From an uncultured Pelagibacteraceae bacterium (lineage in GTDB: Bacteria > Pseudomonadota > Alphaproteobacteria > Pelagibacterales > Pelagibacteraceae): a stretch of DNA of 64,000 bases. The DNA lies in the NCBI GenBank assembly GCA_902585045.1, contig CACICB010000003.1:1-64000 (forward strand), in the 5' to 3' direction. This document shows positions 24,804 through 35,064 of this stretch, piece by piece; the first letter of the stretch is position 1, and the number at the start of each line of letters is the position of its first letter. Both the position numbers and the translations under genes were made by a program. Under the pieces are notes generated by a model. It was given only the letters and a program-made list of their open reading frames with translations, was not told where the DNA came from and ran no database searches.

Positions 24804-25544
24804 CTATTTTTTAGCTGAAATTAAAATAGACCAGGCAAAATACCTAAAAAATTTAATTTTAAATAACATTTGATCAATATTTTTTAATATTTTAAATATA
24901 ATTGATTTATTCGGATTAAAGTAAAATGGAAAAAACACTAAAGTAAGAAAACCATAATATTTAATCTCAACATCCTTGTATTTGCTTTTTAATAATTCTA
25001 AATCTTTACCGATAAAAGGATGTTCATCGATTGATCTAGATTTTGGAGTTAATTTTCTGTAAAGATTAATTATCGGATTTGTGCCTAAAGGCTCTACAAA
25101 TAAAAGAGATCCTCCTGGCTTTAAAATTCTTAAAATTTCATCAAGACATTTTGAAAATTCTAAGTGATGTAATATTCCATGACCATAAACTAAATCAAAT
25201 CGGTTATTCTCAAAACTTGTTTTTTCACAATTGCCTACTTTAAGCTCAACCATTGATCCTAGGTTCCTAGTTTTTTCTTTTGCCTTTTTAATAGAAATTT
25301 CAGAAATATCTATTCCAATTATTTTTTTGGGCTCATAATTACTTACTTTAACTATAGTAGGTCCTACTCCACACCCATAATCCAAAACTTCAGCATTTTT
25401 AGTTTTTTTTCTTAATAGTTCATAAAAATCATCCCACACATTAGTCAAAGCCTTATAAAATACATTTTCAAATCTTCCTTTAGCTCTTGACTGTAATTCA
25501 TTATGAAAAAGTTTTTCTCTTAAATTTTTTTCAGATAAACTCAT
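24804..25544 (-). CDS. Class I SAM-dependent methyltransferase of unknown substrate
   Basis: A 246-residue methyltransferase, type 11-like. The SAM loop is AEVLDYGCGVGPTIVKV, followed by IIGIDISEISIKKAKEK, FDLVYGHGILHHLE and ILRILKPGGSLLFVEPLGTN, the usual order of motifs I, post-I, II and III. The C-terminal third has a hydrophobic, aromatic-rich stretch (LTLVFFPFYFN) and may touch the membrane. I take the ATG at 25544, one base after the pgsA stop; a start 30 bp upstream would overlap pgsA. Position after pgsA hints at lipid or quinone work, but that is only a guess. Confidence 0.8.
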   Translation of the reverse strand: MSLSEKNLREKLFHNELQSRAKGRFENVFYKALTNVWDDFYELLRKKTKNAEVLDYGCGVGPTIVKVSNYEPKKIIGIDISEISIKKAKEKTRNLGSMVELKVGNCEKTSFENNRFDLVYGHGILHHLEFSKCLDEILRILKPGGSLLFVEPLGTNPIINLYRKLTPKSRSIDEHPFIGKDLELLKSKYKDVEIKYYGFLTLVFFPFYFNPNKSIIFKILKNIDQMLFKIKFFRYFAWSILISAKK

Positions 25545-25545
25545 A

Positions 25546-26130
25546 TTAATTTTTTGTGTCCTCATTGATCGCATGATCTATTCCTTTTCTTAAATAATCA
25601 TAACCTGTGTATAACGTAAGAAAAGAAGATAGCCAAAGAAGAATAATACCAACTGTTTGGGCATTATAATCTTGAAAATTTATTATCTTATTGCCACTTT
25701 CTCCGGTTAAAAGAATAGCTATCGCTGTCATTTGTATAAAAGTTTTTAACTTTGATAAACCAGTTACTTCCATTTTTATTTTGCCTTCAGCTAAAAACTC
25801 TCTTAAACCTGATACTAGAATTTCTCTAGTAAGAATTATTATTGCGGCTATAACTTCATAATTTTTAATTGTACCGTTCATGACCAGTAAAATTAAAGCG
25901 GCAGAAACCAAAATTTTATCTGCAATAGGATCTAATAATTCACCAAGTTTTGACTCTTCTTTGAATAATCTTGCTAATAGTCCGTCTAAATAATCTGTGA
26001 AACTAGCAAGCACGAATAAAAAGAAGGGAATTAAGTCACCAAAAAATCCTGGAATAAAAAAAGTTATAACAAAAATCGGTACAATAATTATTCGGCCAAT
26101 TGTGAGTATATTTGGTATTTTTAATTTCAT
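25546..26130 (-). CDS. pgsA: CDP-diacylglycerol-glycerol-3-phosphate 3-phosphatidyltransferase
   Basis: PgsA makes phosphatidylglycerol phosphate, the committed step to phosphatidylglycerol, which is the donor used by Lgt. The 194-residue membrane protein starts IPNILTIGRIIIVPIFV and has the CDP-alcohol phosphatidyltransferase motif (D-G-x2-A-R-x8-G-x3-D-x3-D) in DYLDGLLARLFKEESKLGEL followed by LDPIADK. Four to five membrane helices are visible. Its ATG follows directly on the uvrC stop. The uvrC-pgsA pairing is widespread in proteobacteria. Confidence 0.95.
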   Translation of the reverse strand: MKLKIPNILTIGRIIIVPIFVITFFIPGFFGDLIPFFLFVLASFTDYLDGLLARLFKEESKLGELLDPIADKILVSAALILLVMNGTIKNYEVIAAIIILTREILVSGLREFLAEGKIKMEVTGLSKLKTFIQMTAIAILLTGESGNKIINFQDYNAQTVGIILLWLSSFLTLYTGYDYLRKGIDHAINEDTKN

Positions 26131-27969
26131 TTATTCGTGAAAATAATCATATATTTTCTTTGCAATATTGTCTTCTATTCCTTCCACTGATTTTAAATCG
26201 TCAAAGCTAGCAGACTCAACAGCACGTGCGGACCCAAAATGATTTAATAAAGCTCTTTTCCTCTGTTTTCCAATTCCTTGGATTTGATCTAGTAAAGATT
26301 TGCTAAGATTTTTCTTTCTTTTTGCTCTATGAGTGCTTATCGCAAATCTATGAGCCTCATCTCTTAATCTCTGTATGAAAAATAATAAGGGATCATTTTT
26401 TTCTAAAATATACTCTTTATTTTTATAATATATCTTTTCTTCTCCAGCATTTCTTTTCTTACCTTTTGCTACTGCTAAAATTGGCAAGTCATGTAATCCT
26501 AATTCATTAAGAACTTCTCTAGATACAGAGTATTGTCCTTTTCCACCGTCTATCATTATTAAATCTGGCAATGACAGTGAACCAGATTTTTCCTTTATGG
26601 CTTTAGAAAATCTTCTAAATAAAACTTCTTTCATCATTCCATAATCATCATTTTTTACCTTTTCATCTTTAATATTGAATTTTCTGTATCTTTTTTTAAC
26701 AAAACCCTCATTACTGAAACAAATTAATGACCCGACGGAATCAGTTCCCTGGATGTGGCTATTATCGTAAACTTCTATCAATTCAATATTGTTATTAATA
26801 TTGAATTTCGATGCTAATTCTTCGATAAGATTGTTGTTAGTATCAGATTGGATTAGTTTTTGTTTTAAAGATTGTTTTGCATTTTTCTCTGCAAGATTAG
26901 AAATACTCAACTCATTTTTAGTTTTTGCTAGCTTAATAATTATATCTTTTTTGTCTTTTTCAGAGAATGTCTTCTCAATAAGTTTTTTGTCTTTAACTTC
27001 ACAATTAGTTAATATAAGTCTTGGAATAGTTTTATTTTCATAAAATTGAGATATAAACGAACTTATTATATCTTCTACACTATCATCTGGATCGTGTTTT
27101 GGGTAAAAAGCTTGATTGCCCCAATTTTGTTTTGACCGAAAAAAAAACACTTGAACACATGTTTTTCCTGTTTCTTTATAAATACTGATAACATCAGCTT
27201 CTGTTAAATTTGTTTGATTTATTTTTTGAGAGGTTTGTATTTGAGTTAATGCTTTTATTCTGTCCCTAGCTACAGCAGCTTTCTCATAATCTAATTCTTT
27301 ACTAGCTTTTTCCATTTCTTTGGATAAGTTTTTTTGAATTCTTCTAGATTTACCCGAAATAAAATCAATAGCGTCTGCAACCGTAGATTCGTAATCTTTT
27401 TCATTTATGTGTCCAACACATGGAGCAGAGCATCTTTTAATTTGGTATAAGATACACGGTCTCTCTCTATTTTTGAAAACAGTGTCATCACAGACTCTCA
27501 AAAGAAAAATTTTTTGTAAAATTTTTATTGTCCAATTAGCAGAACCAATTGATGCAAATGGACCAAAATAATATCCTGTTTTTGATTTTTTCCCTCTTAA
27601 CTTTGTAAGTTGTGGCCACTTATCTTTATTACCAATGTAAATATAAGGAAAAGATTTATCATCTCGTAAAAGTATGTTGTAACGAGGTTTATGTTTTTTT
27701 ATTAAATTTGCTTCCAGTAGAAGAGCTTCACTTTCATTACTTGTAGTAGTAGTTTCAAGATTATGCGTAAGTGAAAGCATTCTCTCAGTTCTTATAGGAA
27801 GATTAGACTCGGTGACATAACTTTTAAGTCTATTTGGGATATTTTTAGCTTTACCAATATATAGAATTTCACCAGTGGAACTAATCATTTTATAAACACC
27901 GGGGTTTTTCGGTATTAGCGGTATTTTTTCTTTTATTACTTTTTTTCCTAATTCTAAACTACTAATCAT
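26131..27969 (-). CDS. uvrC: Excinuclease ABC subunit C
   Basis: UvrC makes both incisions around bulky lesions during nucleotide excision repair. The 612-residue protein has the N-terminal GIY-YIG nuclease ([20 protein letters not shown]), a cysteine group near residues 163-183, a UVR motif ([16 protein letters not shown]), the RNase H-like domain ([35 protein letters not shown]) and C-terminal helix-hairpin-helix motifs ([18 protein letters not shown]). It overlaps folB upstream by 4 nt and abuts pgsA. uvrB is four genes upstream in the same run. Confidence 0.97.
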   Translation of the reverse strand: MISSLELGKKVIKEKIPLIPKNPGVYKMISSTGEILYIGKAKNIPNRLKSYVTESNLPIRTERMLSLTHNLETTTTSNESEALLLEANLIKKHKPRYNILLRDDKSFPYIYIGNKDKWPQLTKLRGKKSKTGYYFGPFASIGSANWTIKILQKIFLLRVCDDTVFKNRERPCILYQIKRCSAPCVGHINEKDYESTVADAIDFISGKSRRIQKNLSKEMEKASKELDYEKAAVARDRIKALTQIQTSQKINQTNLTEADVISIYKETGKTCVQVFFFRSKQNWGNQAFYPKHDPDDSVEDIISSFISQFYENKTIPRLILTNCEVKDKKLIEKTFSEKDKKDIIIKLAKTKNELSISNLAEKNAKQSLKQKLIQSDTNNNLIEELASKFNINNNIELIEVYDNSHIQGTDSVGSLICFSNEGFVKKRYRKFNIKDEKVKNDDYGMMKEVLFRRFSKAIKEKSGSLSLPDLIMIDGGKGQYSVSREVLNELGLHDLPILAVAKGKKRNAGEEKIYYKNKEYILEKNDPLLFFIQRLRDEAHRFAISTHRAKRKKNLSKSLLDQIQGIGKQRKRALLNHFGSARAVESASFDDLKSVEGIEDNIAKKIYDYFHE

Positions 27970-28361
27970 ACTTTTGATTTTGATACCTCGATTCCAACAG
28001 ATTTTGTTTTCTTTAAAATATCTAACTTTTCTATCTTAAGATTAATTTTTTTAACAAGTTTATTTGTAAATATCATATTTAAAATATTTTCTGCTAAGTC
28101 TTCAAGTAACTCGTGATGTTTTAGATAAGCAATTTTCTCAATTTTATTTACAATTTCCTCGTAATTAAGTATTGAATTCAAATCTTTGTTATTTGGAGTC
28201 ACGTATGGATTTGTCAAAATTTCAATGTTAAATTTTACTCTTTGTCTTTTTTTTTTCTCAAAATTGTGTATTCCTATAGAAATATTTAAGATTAAATCTT
28301 TTATAATTACTTTTCTTTTATATTTGAATTTTTCTTTTTTCTTAAATTTTATTATTTTCAT
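27966..28361 (-). CDS. folB: Dihydroneopterin aldolase (FolB-like)
   Basis: FolB splits dihydroneopterin to hydroxymethyl-dihydropterin in folate synthesis. The 131-residue protein has the family pattern [56 protein letters not shown] and the C-terminal [13 protein letters not shown]. The first 18 residues are unusually Lys-rich. It overlaps an SDR gene upstream and uvrC downstream by 4 nt each. The FolM-like SDR next to it supports a pterin role for both. Confidence 0.85.
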   Translation of the reverse strand: MKIIKFKKKEKFKYKRKVIIKDLILNISIGIHNFEKKKRQRVKFNIEILTNPYVTPNNKDLNSILNYEEIVNKIEKIAYLKHHELLEDLAENILNMIFTNKLVKKINLKIEKLDILKKTKSVGIEVSKSKV

Positions 28362-29113
28362 TCTTTTGTATTAATAATATCCGGTGTTTGCCATGCAAGT
28401 CTTTGTCCACTATCAATATTAATTATTTCTCCTGTTATATTTTTATTTTCAATAAGAAATTTTACCCCATTACATATGTTTTCTAAATCTACTTTTTTTT
28501 TTAAGAGCGTAGATTTCCATTGCTTTTTGAAATGCTTTTCAGATTGTCTTTTGTTTTTTAATGTTGGTCCCGGTGAAATACCGTTCACTCTTATGTTAGG
28601 TGCTAATTTCATGGCTGCAGTTTTTGTAAAAGTGGCTAATGAAGACTTACTTAATGTGTAAGAGAAAAAAAAAGGAGTTAATTTTTCAACTCTTTGATCA
28701 ATTATATTAATGATACATCCCTCTTTGTTTTTAATTAATCTTTTAAAATTTTGCGTTATGATTGCTGGTGCTTTCAAGTTAATATTCATATGTTTTGTAA
28801 AGGATTTTTCAGAAAAATTTTCAAGATTATCGTTTTCAAAAATAGAGGCATTATTAATTAAACAATCTAACCCTTTTAGAGTTTTATAAGCCTTTTTCAT
28901 TAAAGTTTCGGTTTGTTTAAGATTATTTAAATCAGCTTTAAATAAGTATACTTCAGCCCCAAGTTCTTCTAGTTCTTTTTTTAATTTTAAAGCGTTACTT
29001 TTAGATTTATTAAAGTGGATACCTATTTTTGTTTCAAAGCTAACTAAACTTTTAGCGATTGCAGATCCTATTCTAGTAGCTCCACCAGTGATGATTATTT
29101 TTTTGGCTTCCAT
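28358..29113 (-). CDS. SDR oxidoreductase, FolM/pteridine reductase-like
   Basis: A short-chain dehydrogenase of 251 residues. The cofactor loop is [18 protein letters not shown] (glycines at 10-16) and NNAS is at 87-90. The catalytic Tyr152 and Lys156 are in [10 protein letters not shown]. In place of the usual serine the strand reads [14 protein letters not shown], with aspartate, as in FolM and PTR1-type pterin reductases. Together with the adjacent folB this points to reduction of dihydromonapterin, dihydrofolate or a similar pterin. The substrate is inferred. It overlaps uvrB by 19 nt. Confidence 0.82.
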   Translation of the reverse strand: MEAKKIIITGGATRIGSAIAKSLVSFETKIGIHFNKSKSNALKLKKELEELGAEVYLFKADLNNLKQTETLMKKAYKTLKGLDCLINNASIFENDNLENFSEKSFTKHMNINLKAPAIITQNFKRLIKNKEGCIINIIDQRVEKLTPFFFSYTLSKSSLATFTKTAAMKLAPNIRVNGISPGPTLKNKRQSEKHFKKQWKSTLLKKKVDLENICNGVKFLIENKNITGEIINIDSGQRLAWQTPDIINTKE

Positions 29114-31266
29114 TTTTTTATAGCTTTTCTTGGTTTTGTGCCAGGCATACCCATAGTCGATCTTCCTTTTGGATAAACCTTACTTTTCAAATTATATTGA
29201 GATATTTTAGGATTTAAAGTTATTTCAAGCTCACTTGCCTCTAGTTTTCTCATTTCATCTCTTAGTTTAGCTGCCTCTTCAAATTCTAAATTAGATGCAG
29301 CTTCTTTCATTTTTCTATTTAAAGCTTTTAGATGTTTTTTTAAGTTTCCGCCTACGTTTGAGCCCTCACTAATTTTTACGTAATCCTTTTCGTAAACGGA
29401 CTCTAAGATATCACTTATCTCTTTTTTAACTGACTCAGCAGTTATTCCATTTTTTTTATTATATTCTAACTGTTTGTTTCTCCTTCTGTCTGTTTCCTTA
29501 ATTGCCTTTTCAATGCTCTTTGTGACTTTATCAGCATATAAAATTACTTTACCATCAACGTTTCGCGCTGCTCTTCCAATTGTCTGAATTAAAGAAGTTT
29601 CAGATCTTAAAAATCCCTCTTTATCAGCATCTAAAATTGCTACCAATGCACATTCGGGAATATCTAACCCCTCTCTTAACAAATTAATTCCTACAAGAAT
29701 ATCAAACACTCCCATTCTCAAATCTCTTATGATCTCAATTCTTTCAAGAGTATCAATGTCAGAGTGCATATATCTTACTTTTAGACCATTTTCGTGAAGG
29801 TACTCAGTAAGATCTTCAGCCATTTTTTTTGTCAGCGTTGTTGCAAGAACTCTATAACCTTTTTTTACAATTTCTTTTGCCTCATGCATAAGATCATCAA
29901 CTTGAGTTTTAGCTGGTCTTATTTCAACTGGCGGGTCTATTAAACCTGTCGGCCTAATGATTTGGTCGATATATTTATTACTTGTTTGTTTAAGCTCCCA
30001 AGGCCCTGGGGTAGCAGAGACAAAAACAGTTTGTGTTCTCATTAAATCCCATTCTTCAAATTTCAAAGGTCTATTATCCATACATGATGGGAGTCTAAAC
30101 CCATATTCAGCTAATGTACTTTTTCTTGTACGGTCACCTTTATACATTCCATTTAATTGAGGGACTGTTACGTGACTTTCGTCTACAAATATAATTGCAT
30201 TATCTGGAAAATACTCAAACAGAGTAGGAGGTGGTTCACCAGCTTTTCTTCCTGATAAAAATCTTGAGTAATTTTCAATCCCTGCACAAGTTCCAGTAGC
30301 TTCAATCATTTCTAGATCAAACTTAGTTCGTTCTCTCAATCTTTGTTCTTCTAAAAGTTTATTATTTTCTCTATGTTTTTTTAAAGTCTCAGCTAACTCA
30401 GATTTTATTTGCCTGATTGCTTGCTCGATTGTAGGCTTAGGAGTTATATAATGACTATTAGCGTAAATTTTTATTATTGAGTAATCATTTGTCTTATCTC
30501 CAGTGAGTGGGTCAAATTCTTCAATTTTTTCTAATTTATTTAAATTAAAACTTATTCTCCAAGCTCTATCTTCTAAGTGTGATGGAAAGATCTCTAAATT
30601 TTCTCCTCTTACTCTAAAGGTCCCTCTAAAAAAATTTTGATCATTTCTTTTATATTGTAAGTTTATAAATGCTCTAATTAAATCGTCTCGCTCATACTCA
30701 TAATTTTTCTTTAAAGTAATAGTCATTTTTGAGTATGCCTCTACAGAACCTAAACCATAGATACAAGATACACTTGCAACAATAATTACATCATCTCTTT
30801 CCAACAAAGATCTTGTCGCCGAGTGTCTCATACGATCAATTTGCTCATTTATTGAGGCCTCTTTTTCTATATAAGTATCAGATCTAGGAACGTATGCCTC
30901 TGGAGTGTAGTAATCGTAATATGATACAAAATATTCAACAGCATTATCCGGAAAAAAACTTTTAAACTCTCCGTACAATTGAGCAGCTAAAGTTTTGTTT
31001 GGCGCTAGAATTAGAGCTGGTCTATTAGCCTTTTCGATAACTTTTGCCATTGTAAACGTTTTACCTGATCCCGTGACACCTAAAAGCACTTGTTCTTGTT
31101 TGTTATCTTTTAAGTTTTTTAATATTTGCTTAATTGCCTCTGGTTGGTCACCGCTAGGTTGAAAATCACTTTTGATTTTAAAATTAATACCTCCCTCTAA
31201 CTTCTTAATTTTTTTTGAGTTATTAACTTCTAGATCAGCTAATTTTTCTTGATAAGTATTTTGCAT
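29095..31266 (-). CDS. uvrB: Excinuclease ABC subunit B
   Basis: UvrB is the damage-verifying helicase-like subunit of UvrABC. The 723-residue protein has [14 protein letters not shown], Walker [13 protein letters not shown], the beta-hairpin [20 protein letters not shown], the DEAD-like FVDESHVT, helicase motifs VSATPGPWE and QTIGRAARN, and a C-terminal UVR domain ([20 protein letters not shown]). A Lys-rich tail follows. It is the first gene of a six-gene run uvrB-SDR-folB-uvrC-pgsA-methyltransferase. Confidence 0.98.
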   Translation of the reverse strand: MQNTYQEKLADLEVNNSKKIKKLEGGINFKIKSDFQPSGDQPEAIKQILKNLKDNKQEQVLLGVTGSGKTFTMAKVIEKANRPALILAPNKTLAAQLYGEFKSFFPDNAVEYFVSYYDYYTPEAYVPRSDTYIEKEASINEQIDRMRHSATRSLLERDDVIIVASVSCIYGLGSVEAYSKMTITLKKNYEYERDDLIRAFINLQYKRNDQNFFRGTFRVRGENLEIFPSHLEDRAWRISFNLNKLEKIEEFDPLTGDKTNDYSIIKIYANSHYITPKPTIEQAIRQIKSELAETLKKHRENNKLLEEQRLRERTKFDLEMIEATGTCAGIENYSRFLSGRKAGEPPPTLFEYFPDNAIIFVDESHVTVPQLNGMYKGDRTRKSTLAEYGFRLPSCMDNRPLKFEEWDLMRTQTVFVSATPGPWELKQTSNKYIDQIIRPTGLIDPPVEIRPAKTQVDDLMHEAKEIVKKGYRVLATTLTKKMAEDLTEYLHENGLKVRYMHSDIDTLERIEIIRDLRMGVFDILVGINLLREGLDIPECALVAILDADKEGFLRSETSLIQTIGRAARNVDGKVILYADKVTKSIEKAIKETDRRRNKQLEYNKKNGITAESVKKEISDILESVYEKDYVKISEGSNVGGNLKKHLKALNRKMKEAASNLEFEEAAKLRDEMRKLEASELEITLNPKISQYNLKSKVYPKGRSTMGMPGTKPRKAIKKWKPKK

Positions 31267-31267
31267 T

Positions 31268-31296
31268 TTGTGTTAATAATAAATTAATTATATTAT
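31268..31296 (+). promoter_or_regulatory. Candidate promoter for the aspartate aminotransferase gene
   Basis: TTGTGT (31268-31273) and TATTAT (31291-31296) are 17 bp apart in the 38-bp uvrB-aatA divergent gap. Transcription would begin about two bases before the ATG at 31305, so the message would be nearly leaderless. No Shine-Dalgarno sequence is visible, which agrees with that. Confidence 0.4.
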
Positions 31297-31304
31297 AAAT
31301 TTCA

Positions 31305-32492
31305 ATGAGCATAGTTTCCAATAGTTTAAAACGTATAAAACCGTCGCCTACAATAGCAGTTACCTCAAAAGCAAGGGAAATGAGAGCCGCTGGAAAGGAT
31401 GTTATTGGTCTAGGTGCTGGAGAGCCTGATTTTGACACTCCAGACAATATTAAAGAAGCAGCAATAGAAGCGATTAGAAAAGGGGATACAAAGTATACTG
31501 CAGTGGATGGAACCCCAGCTCTAAAAAAAGCTATCCAAGCAAAATTTTCTAGAGAAAATGATTTATCATATGAACTTGATCAAATTTCAGTAGGGACTGG
31601 TGGAAAGCAAGTTTTATATAATGCTTTTATGGCAACTATAAACAATGGTGACGAGGTAATTATTCCAGCACCTTATTGGGTTTCTTATCCTGACATTGTT
31701 TTGTTAGCCGGGGGAAAGCCTAAAATAATTAAGTGTGATGAAAAAGATAACTTTAAATTGACACCAGAAAAATTATCAAAAGCAGTTTCAAAGAAAACGA
31801 AATGGATAATTATTAACTCTCCGTCCAACCCTACAGGCTCTGGTTATACCAAAGATGAGATAATAGCTTTATCTAAGATTTTAATAAAATATAAAAATTT
31901 ATATATTTTAAGTGATGATATTTACGAACATATTACTTATGACAGTTTTAAATTTTTTACAATTGCGCAAATCGAAAAATTAAAAAACAGAACTTTAACC
32001 ATGAATGGAGTGAGTAAATCTTACTCAATGACTGGCTGGAGAATAGGTTATGCAGCAGGTCCAAAAGAAATTATCAAAGCGATGGCTAAAATTCAATCCC
32101 AATCAACCAGCAATCCTACATCCATAAGCCAAGCAGCTGCAGTAGAGGCTTTGAACGGTACACAAGACTTTATATTAGAAAGATCAAATTCTTTTAAGGA
32201 GAGAAGAAATTTTGTTGTCGATAGTTTAAATAATATCAAAGGTATAAGCTGCTTAAGACCTGAAGGAGCTTTTTATGTTTTTCCAAACTGTAAAAAATTA
32301 CTAACCAAGAAAACAAAACTTAAAACTGATAAAGACTTTGTTGAAAAATTATTAGAAAAAGCCGAAGTAGCTGTAGTTCAAGGTTCTGCTTTTGGTTTAG
32401 ACGGTTATTTTAGGATATCTTACGCAACTTCGATGGATAATTTAAAAAAAGCAATGGACAGGATCAAAGCTTTTTGCGAAAGCCTTAGTTAA
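31305..32492 (+). CDS. aatA: Aspartate aminotransferase (class I, subgroup 1b)
   Basis: PLP enzyme that converts aspartate and 2-oxoglutarate to oxaloacetate and glutamate; relatives also act on prephenate. The 395-residue protein shows IGLGAGEPDFDTPDNIKEAA, YTAVDGTPALKKAI, APYWVSYPD, INSPSNPTGSGY, SDDIYEHITYD and the PLP lysine Lys238 in MNGVSKSYSMTGWRIGYAAG. It is monocistronic: uvrB diverges upstream, and trxB converges downstream with an 8-nt overlap. Confidence 0.94.
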   Translation: MSIVSNSLKRIKPSPTIAVTSKAREMRAAGKDVIGLGAGEPDFDTPDNIKEAAIEAIRKGDTKYTAVDGTPALKKAIQAKFSRENDLSYELDQISVGTGGKQVLYNAFMATINNGDEVIIPAPYWVSYPDIVLLAGGKPKIIKCDEKDNFKLTPEKLSKAVSKKTKWIIINSPSNPTGSGYTKDEIIALSKILIKYKNLYILSDDIYEHITYDSFKFFTIAQIEKLKNRTLTMNGVSKSYSMTGWRIGYAAGPKEIIKAMAKIQSQSTSNPTSISQAAAVEALNGTQDFILERSNSFKERRNFVVDSLNNIKGISCLRPEGAFYVFPNCKKLLTKKTKLKTDKDFVEKLLEKAEVAVVQGSAFGLDGYFRISYATSMDNLKKAMDRIKAFCESLS

Positions 32493-33435
32493 CCTGTGAT
32501 AGATATTTTTCAGCCTCAAGTGCCGACATGCAACCCATTCCAGCAGCAGTAACAGCTTGTCTGAAAATTTTATCTTTTACATCGCCAGCCGCAAAAACTC
32601 CTGGTATATTTGTTTCAGTTGAGTCTGGTTTAGTTATTAGGTATCCCTCTTTATCCATTTTTAATTGATCTTTAAATAAAGATGTAGCTGGGTCATGACC
32701 TATAGCAATAAATAAACCATCAACTTTCAAATCTTTTACTCTATTGTCTTTAACATTTTTAATTTTTAATGCATTGACTGTTTTGGGCTCCTTAGTACCA
32801 ATAACATCTTCAACTACTGTGTCCCATATAATTTCTATTTTTTTATTCGCTTTTAATTTTGCTTGAAGCATTTTTTCTGCTCTTAATTCATTTCTTCTAT
32901 GTATTAAATAAACCTTTGAAGCAAATTTAGTTAGGAACATTGCTTCTTCAACTGCAGCATTTCCTCCACCAACAACAGCTACTTCTTTTTCTTTAAAGAA
33001 AAATCCGTCACAAGTAGCGCATGCTGAAACTCCAAATCCTCTAAACTCTTGTTCAGATTTTAGATTTAACCATCTTGCTTGCGCTCCAGTTGAAATTATA
33101 AAACTATCCGCAGTATAAACCTGGCCACTATCACCTGTTGCTGTAAAAGGTTTCTTTGTTAAGTCAACTTTACTAATATGATCTTGTATCATTTCTGTTC
33201 CAACGGCTTCAGCTTGGCCTTTCATTTCATCCATAAGCCATGGCCCCTGAATCACTTTGGAGTATCCAGGGTAATTCTCAACATCTGTGGTAGTAGTTAA
33301 TTGCCCGCCGGGTTGAGAACCATGAACAAGTATTGGTTTTAGCATTGCTCTAGCCGCATAAATAGCTGCTGTATAGCCAGCAGGACCTGATCCAAGAATT
33401 AACACTTTTGTATGTTTTGTTGATTTATTATTCAT
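32485..33435 (-). CDS. trxB: Thioredoxin reductase
   Basis: TrxB reduces thioredoxin with NADPH. The 316-residue flavoprotein starts MNNKSTKHTKVLILGSGPAG, has the FAD motif GSGPAGYTAAIYAARA, the redox-active CATC (139-142) in SACATCDGFFF, the NADPH motif VVGGGNAAVEEA and the C-terminal VFAAGDVKDKIFRQAVTAA. An upstream in-frame start at 33477 would add a hydrophobic stretch reaching into the divergent ELM1-like gene, so I use the ATG at 33435. Only 23 bp separate it from that gene's start. Confidence 0.96.
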   Translation of the reverse strand: MNNKSTKHTKVLILGSGPAGYTAAIYAARAMLKPILVHGSQPGGQLTTTTDVENYPGYSKVIQGPWLMDEMKGQAEAVGTEMIQDHISKVDLTKKPFTATGDSGQVYTADSFIISTGAQARWLNLKSEQEFRGFGVSACATCDGFFFKEKEVAVVGGGNAAVEEAMFLTKFASKVYLIHRRNELRAEKMLQAKLKANKKIEIIWDTVVEDVIGTKEPKTVNALKIKNVKDNRVKDLKVDGLFIAIGHDPATSLFKDQLKMDKEGYLITKPDSTETNIPGVFAAGDVKDKIFRQAVTAAGMGCMSALEAEKYLSQVN

Positions 33436-33458
33436 TATGTAAAGGTATATAGTAACTA

Positions 33459-34412
33459 ATGTTAGAATTAAAAGCACTTCTTTTAACGCAAGGTATGCAT
33501 GGTATGGTTAGTCAAGTAGAGGGATTAGCTAAAGCTTTGGGCCTAAGTTATAAACACCAAAAAATTGAATTAAAATCTTTTTGGAATTTAATTCCCCCTA
33601 AAATAAGCCCAATATCAGAAAATTTGGTAAAAAATAAATTTGTGTGCGATTGTAAAGTTATTATATCTTGTGGACGAAAAAGTGTAATACCGTCAATAGC
33701 TTTAAAAAAAAGATTACGTAATCAAATCTTCAACATTCACATACAAGATCCTAAAGTTTCTTTTAAACATTTTGATCTCATAGTAAGTCCTGAACATGAT
33801 CGTTTAAAAGGCGAAAATATAATTAACACAACTGGTGCTATTCACTACTTAACTAAAAAAGAGATTAATGATAATTCAAAATATCTAGGAGTAGAAAAAG
33901 ATAAAAGAAAGAAATTAGCAGCATTTATAATAGGAGGGCCAAACAAATATTATAATTATTCAGAAAAACAAATTCATGAACTTTTTAACAAAGTAAAGAC
34001 TTTATTTACTCCAGATAAATTTAAAATTATTGTAATTCCTTCTTATAGAACTCCTGAAAATATTTTAAAAATAGCTTATAATACTTTCAGTATTAATCAT
34101 CACGTTATAAAAAATATTGATAAAAAAGCTTATCTGTCTGCACTAGCGATCTCAGATTATATAGTTGTAACGTGCGACTCCACGTCAATGATTTCGGAGG
34201 CTGCTATGACTGGAAAACCTGTTTATATTGCCATGATGAAGTCTTTTAAGCCAACAGGTAGATTTAAAAAATTTTATTCACAATTGAAAGATTTAGGTAT
34301 AACAAGAGAACTAGAAGATAGGATTGAAAGTTGGAGTTATAATAGTTTGAATGAAGTAAATAGAATTGCTCCAATTGTAAAAGCAAAAATGAAAAAACAT
34401 GGAATTATTTAA
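33459..34412 (+). CDS. ELM1/DUF1022-family protein (GT-B-like fold)
   Basis: A 317-residue protein of the mitochondrial fission ELM1 family (DUF1022). Seen are LLTQGMHGMVSQVEGLAKAL at the N-terminus, ISCGRKSVIPSIAL, HIQDPKVSFKHFDLIVSPEHD, FIIGGPNKYYNYSE, PSYRTPENI, and VTCDSTSMISEAAMTGKPVY, a GT-B glycosyltransferase-like nucleotide-binding region. The plant relative affects mitochondrial fission, and bacterial members are thought to act on the cell envelope; the reaction is unknown. It overlaps the downstream oxygenase gene by 14 nt, so the pair is coupled. Confidence 0.82.
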   Translation: MLELKALLLTQGMHGMVSQVEGLAKALGLSYKHQKIELKSFWNLIPPKISPISENLVKNKFVCDCKVIISCGRKSVIPSIALKKRLRNQIFNIHIQDPKVSFKHFDLIVSPEHDRLKGENIINTTGAIHYLTKKEINDNSKYLGVEKDKRKKLAAFIIGGPNKYYNYSEKQIHELFNKVKTLFTPDKFKIIVIPSYRTPENILKIAYNTFSINHHVIKNIDKKAYLSALAISDYIVVTCDSTSMISEAAMTGKPVYIAMMKSFKPTGRFKKFYSQLKDLGITRELEDRIESWSYNSLNEVNRIAPIVKAKMKKHGII

Positions 34413-35064
34413 ATCTTTACAGAGTAGGACAAAATTATATAGCGACCCTTTCAAACATTTTGAAATCAATCAACCATTAACACAAAATGCAATTAATGAA
34501 ATATGCAATGCAGAAATAGCTGATCCTAGAAAACAAAATTTAAATTATGACGGTACTAGAGCTTTGGATGGAGGAGAAGGAGCATTTCGAGCTGGAATTA
34601 AAGACGGAGGTAAAGCAAAAAAATTAAGATGCTATGTTACCAAAGAAAATTCTAGTCAATTTCCTAATTTAACTAAATTTATAGAGGAATTAAGATCGCC
34701 TGAAGTTTATAAAAAAATTGGATCATTAATTGGAAAAGATTTAAGCAATTCATATGTTAGATTAGAGGTGATATGTGATCGAGAGGGGTTTTGGTTAAAA
34801 CCTCATTGTGACATAGAGGAAAAATTAATGTCATCAATAGTTTTTGTTAATTTACATAATGAGTCGGAGAATTTAGGAACTGATTTTTATGATACAAAGT
34901 TAAACAAAGTTAAAACAGTTCCTTACAAACATAATTATGGATATTTCTTTACAAGTGGACCAAACACTTGGCACGGAATGGAAAAAAAAGAGATTAAAAA
35001 AGAAAGAAGATGCATCCAGATAAATTACGTTACTTTCGAGACTGACTGGAAAGTAAAAAGTTAG
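34399..35064 (+). CDS. 2OG-Fe(II) oxygenase-like protein
   Basis: A 221-residue double-stranded beta-helix protein. A plausible iron triad is His136 and Asp138 ([10 protein letters not shown]) with His192 ([11 protein letters not shown]), and Arg203 or Arg204 ([10 protein letters not shown]) could bind 2-oxoglutarate, giving the HxD...H...R order. Such enzymes hydroxylate sugars, lipids, amino acids or proteins; nothing here tells which. The gene starts within the end of the ELM1-like gene, so a joint pathway, perhaps in surface glycan synthesis, is possible. The stop interlocks with that of carB. Confidence 0.72.
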   Translation: MELFKSLQSRTKLYSDPFKHFEINQPLTQNAINEICNAEIADPRKQNLNYDGTRALDGGEGAFRAGIKDGGKAKKLRCYVTKENSSQFPNLTKFIEELRSPEVYKKIGSLIGKDLSNSYVRLEVICDREGFWLKPHCDIEEKLMSSIVFVNLHNESENLGTDFYDTKLNKVKTVPYKHNYGYFFTSGPNTWHGMEKKEIKKERRCIQINYVTFETDWKVKS

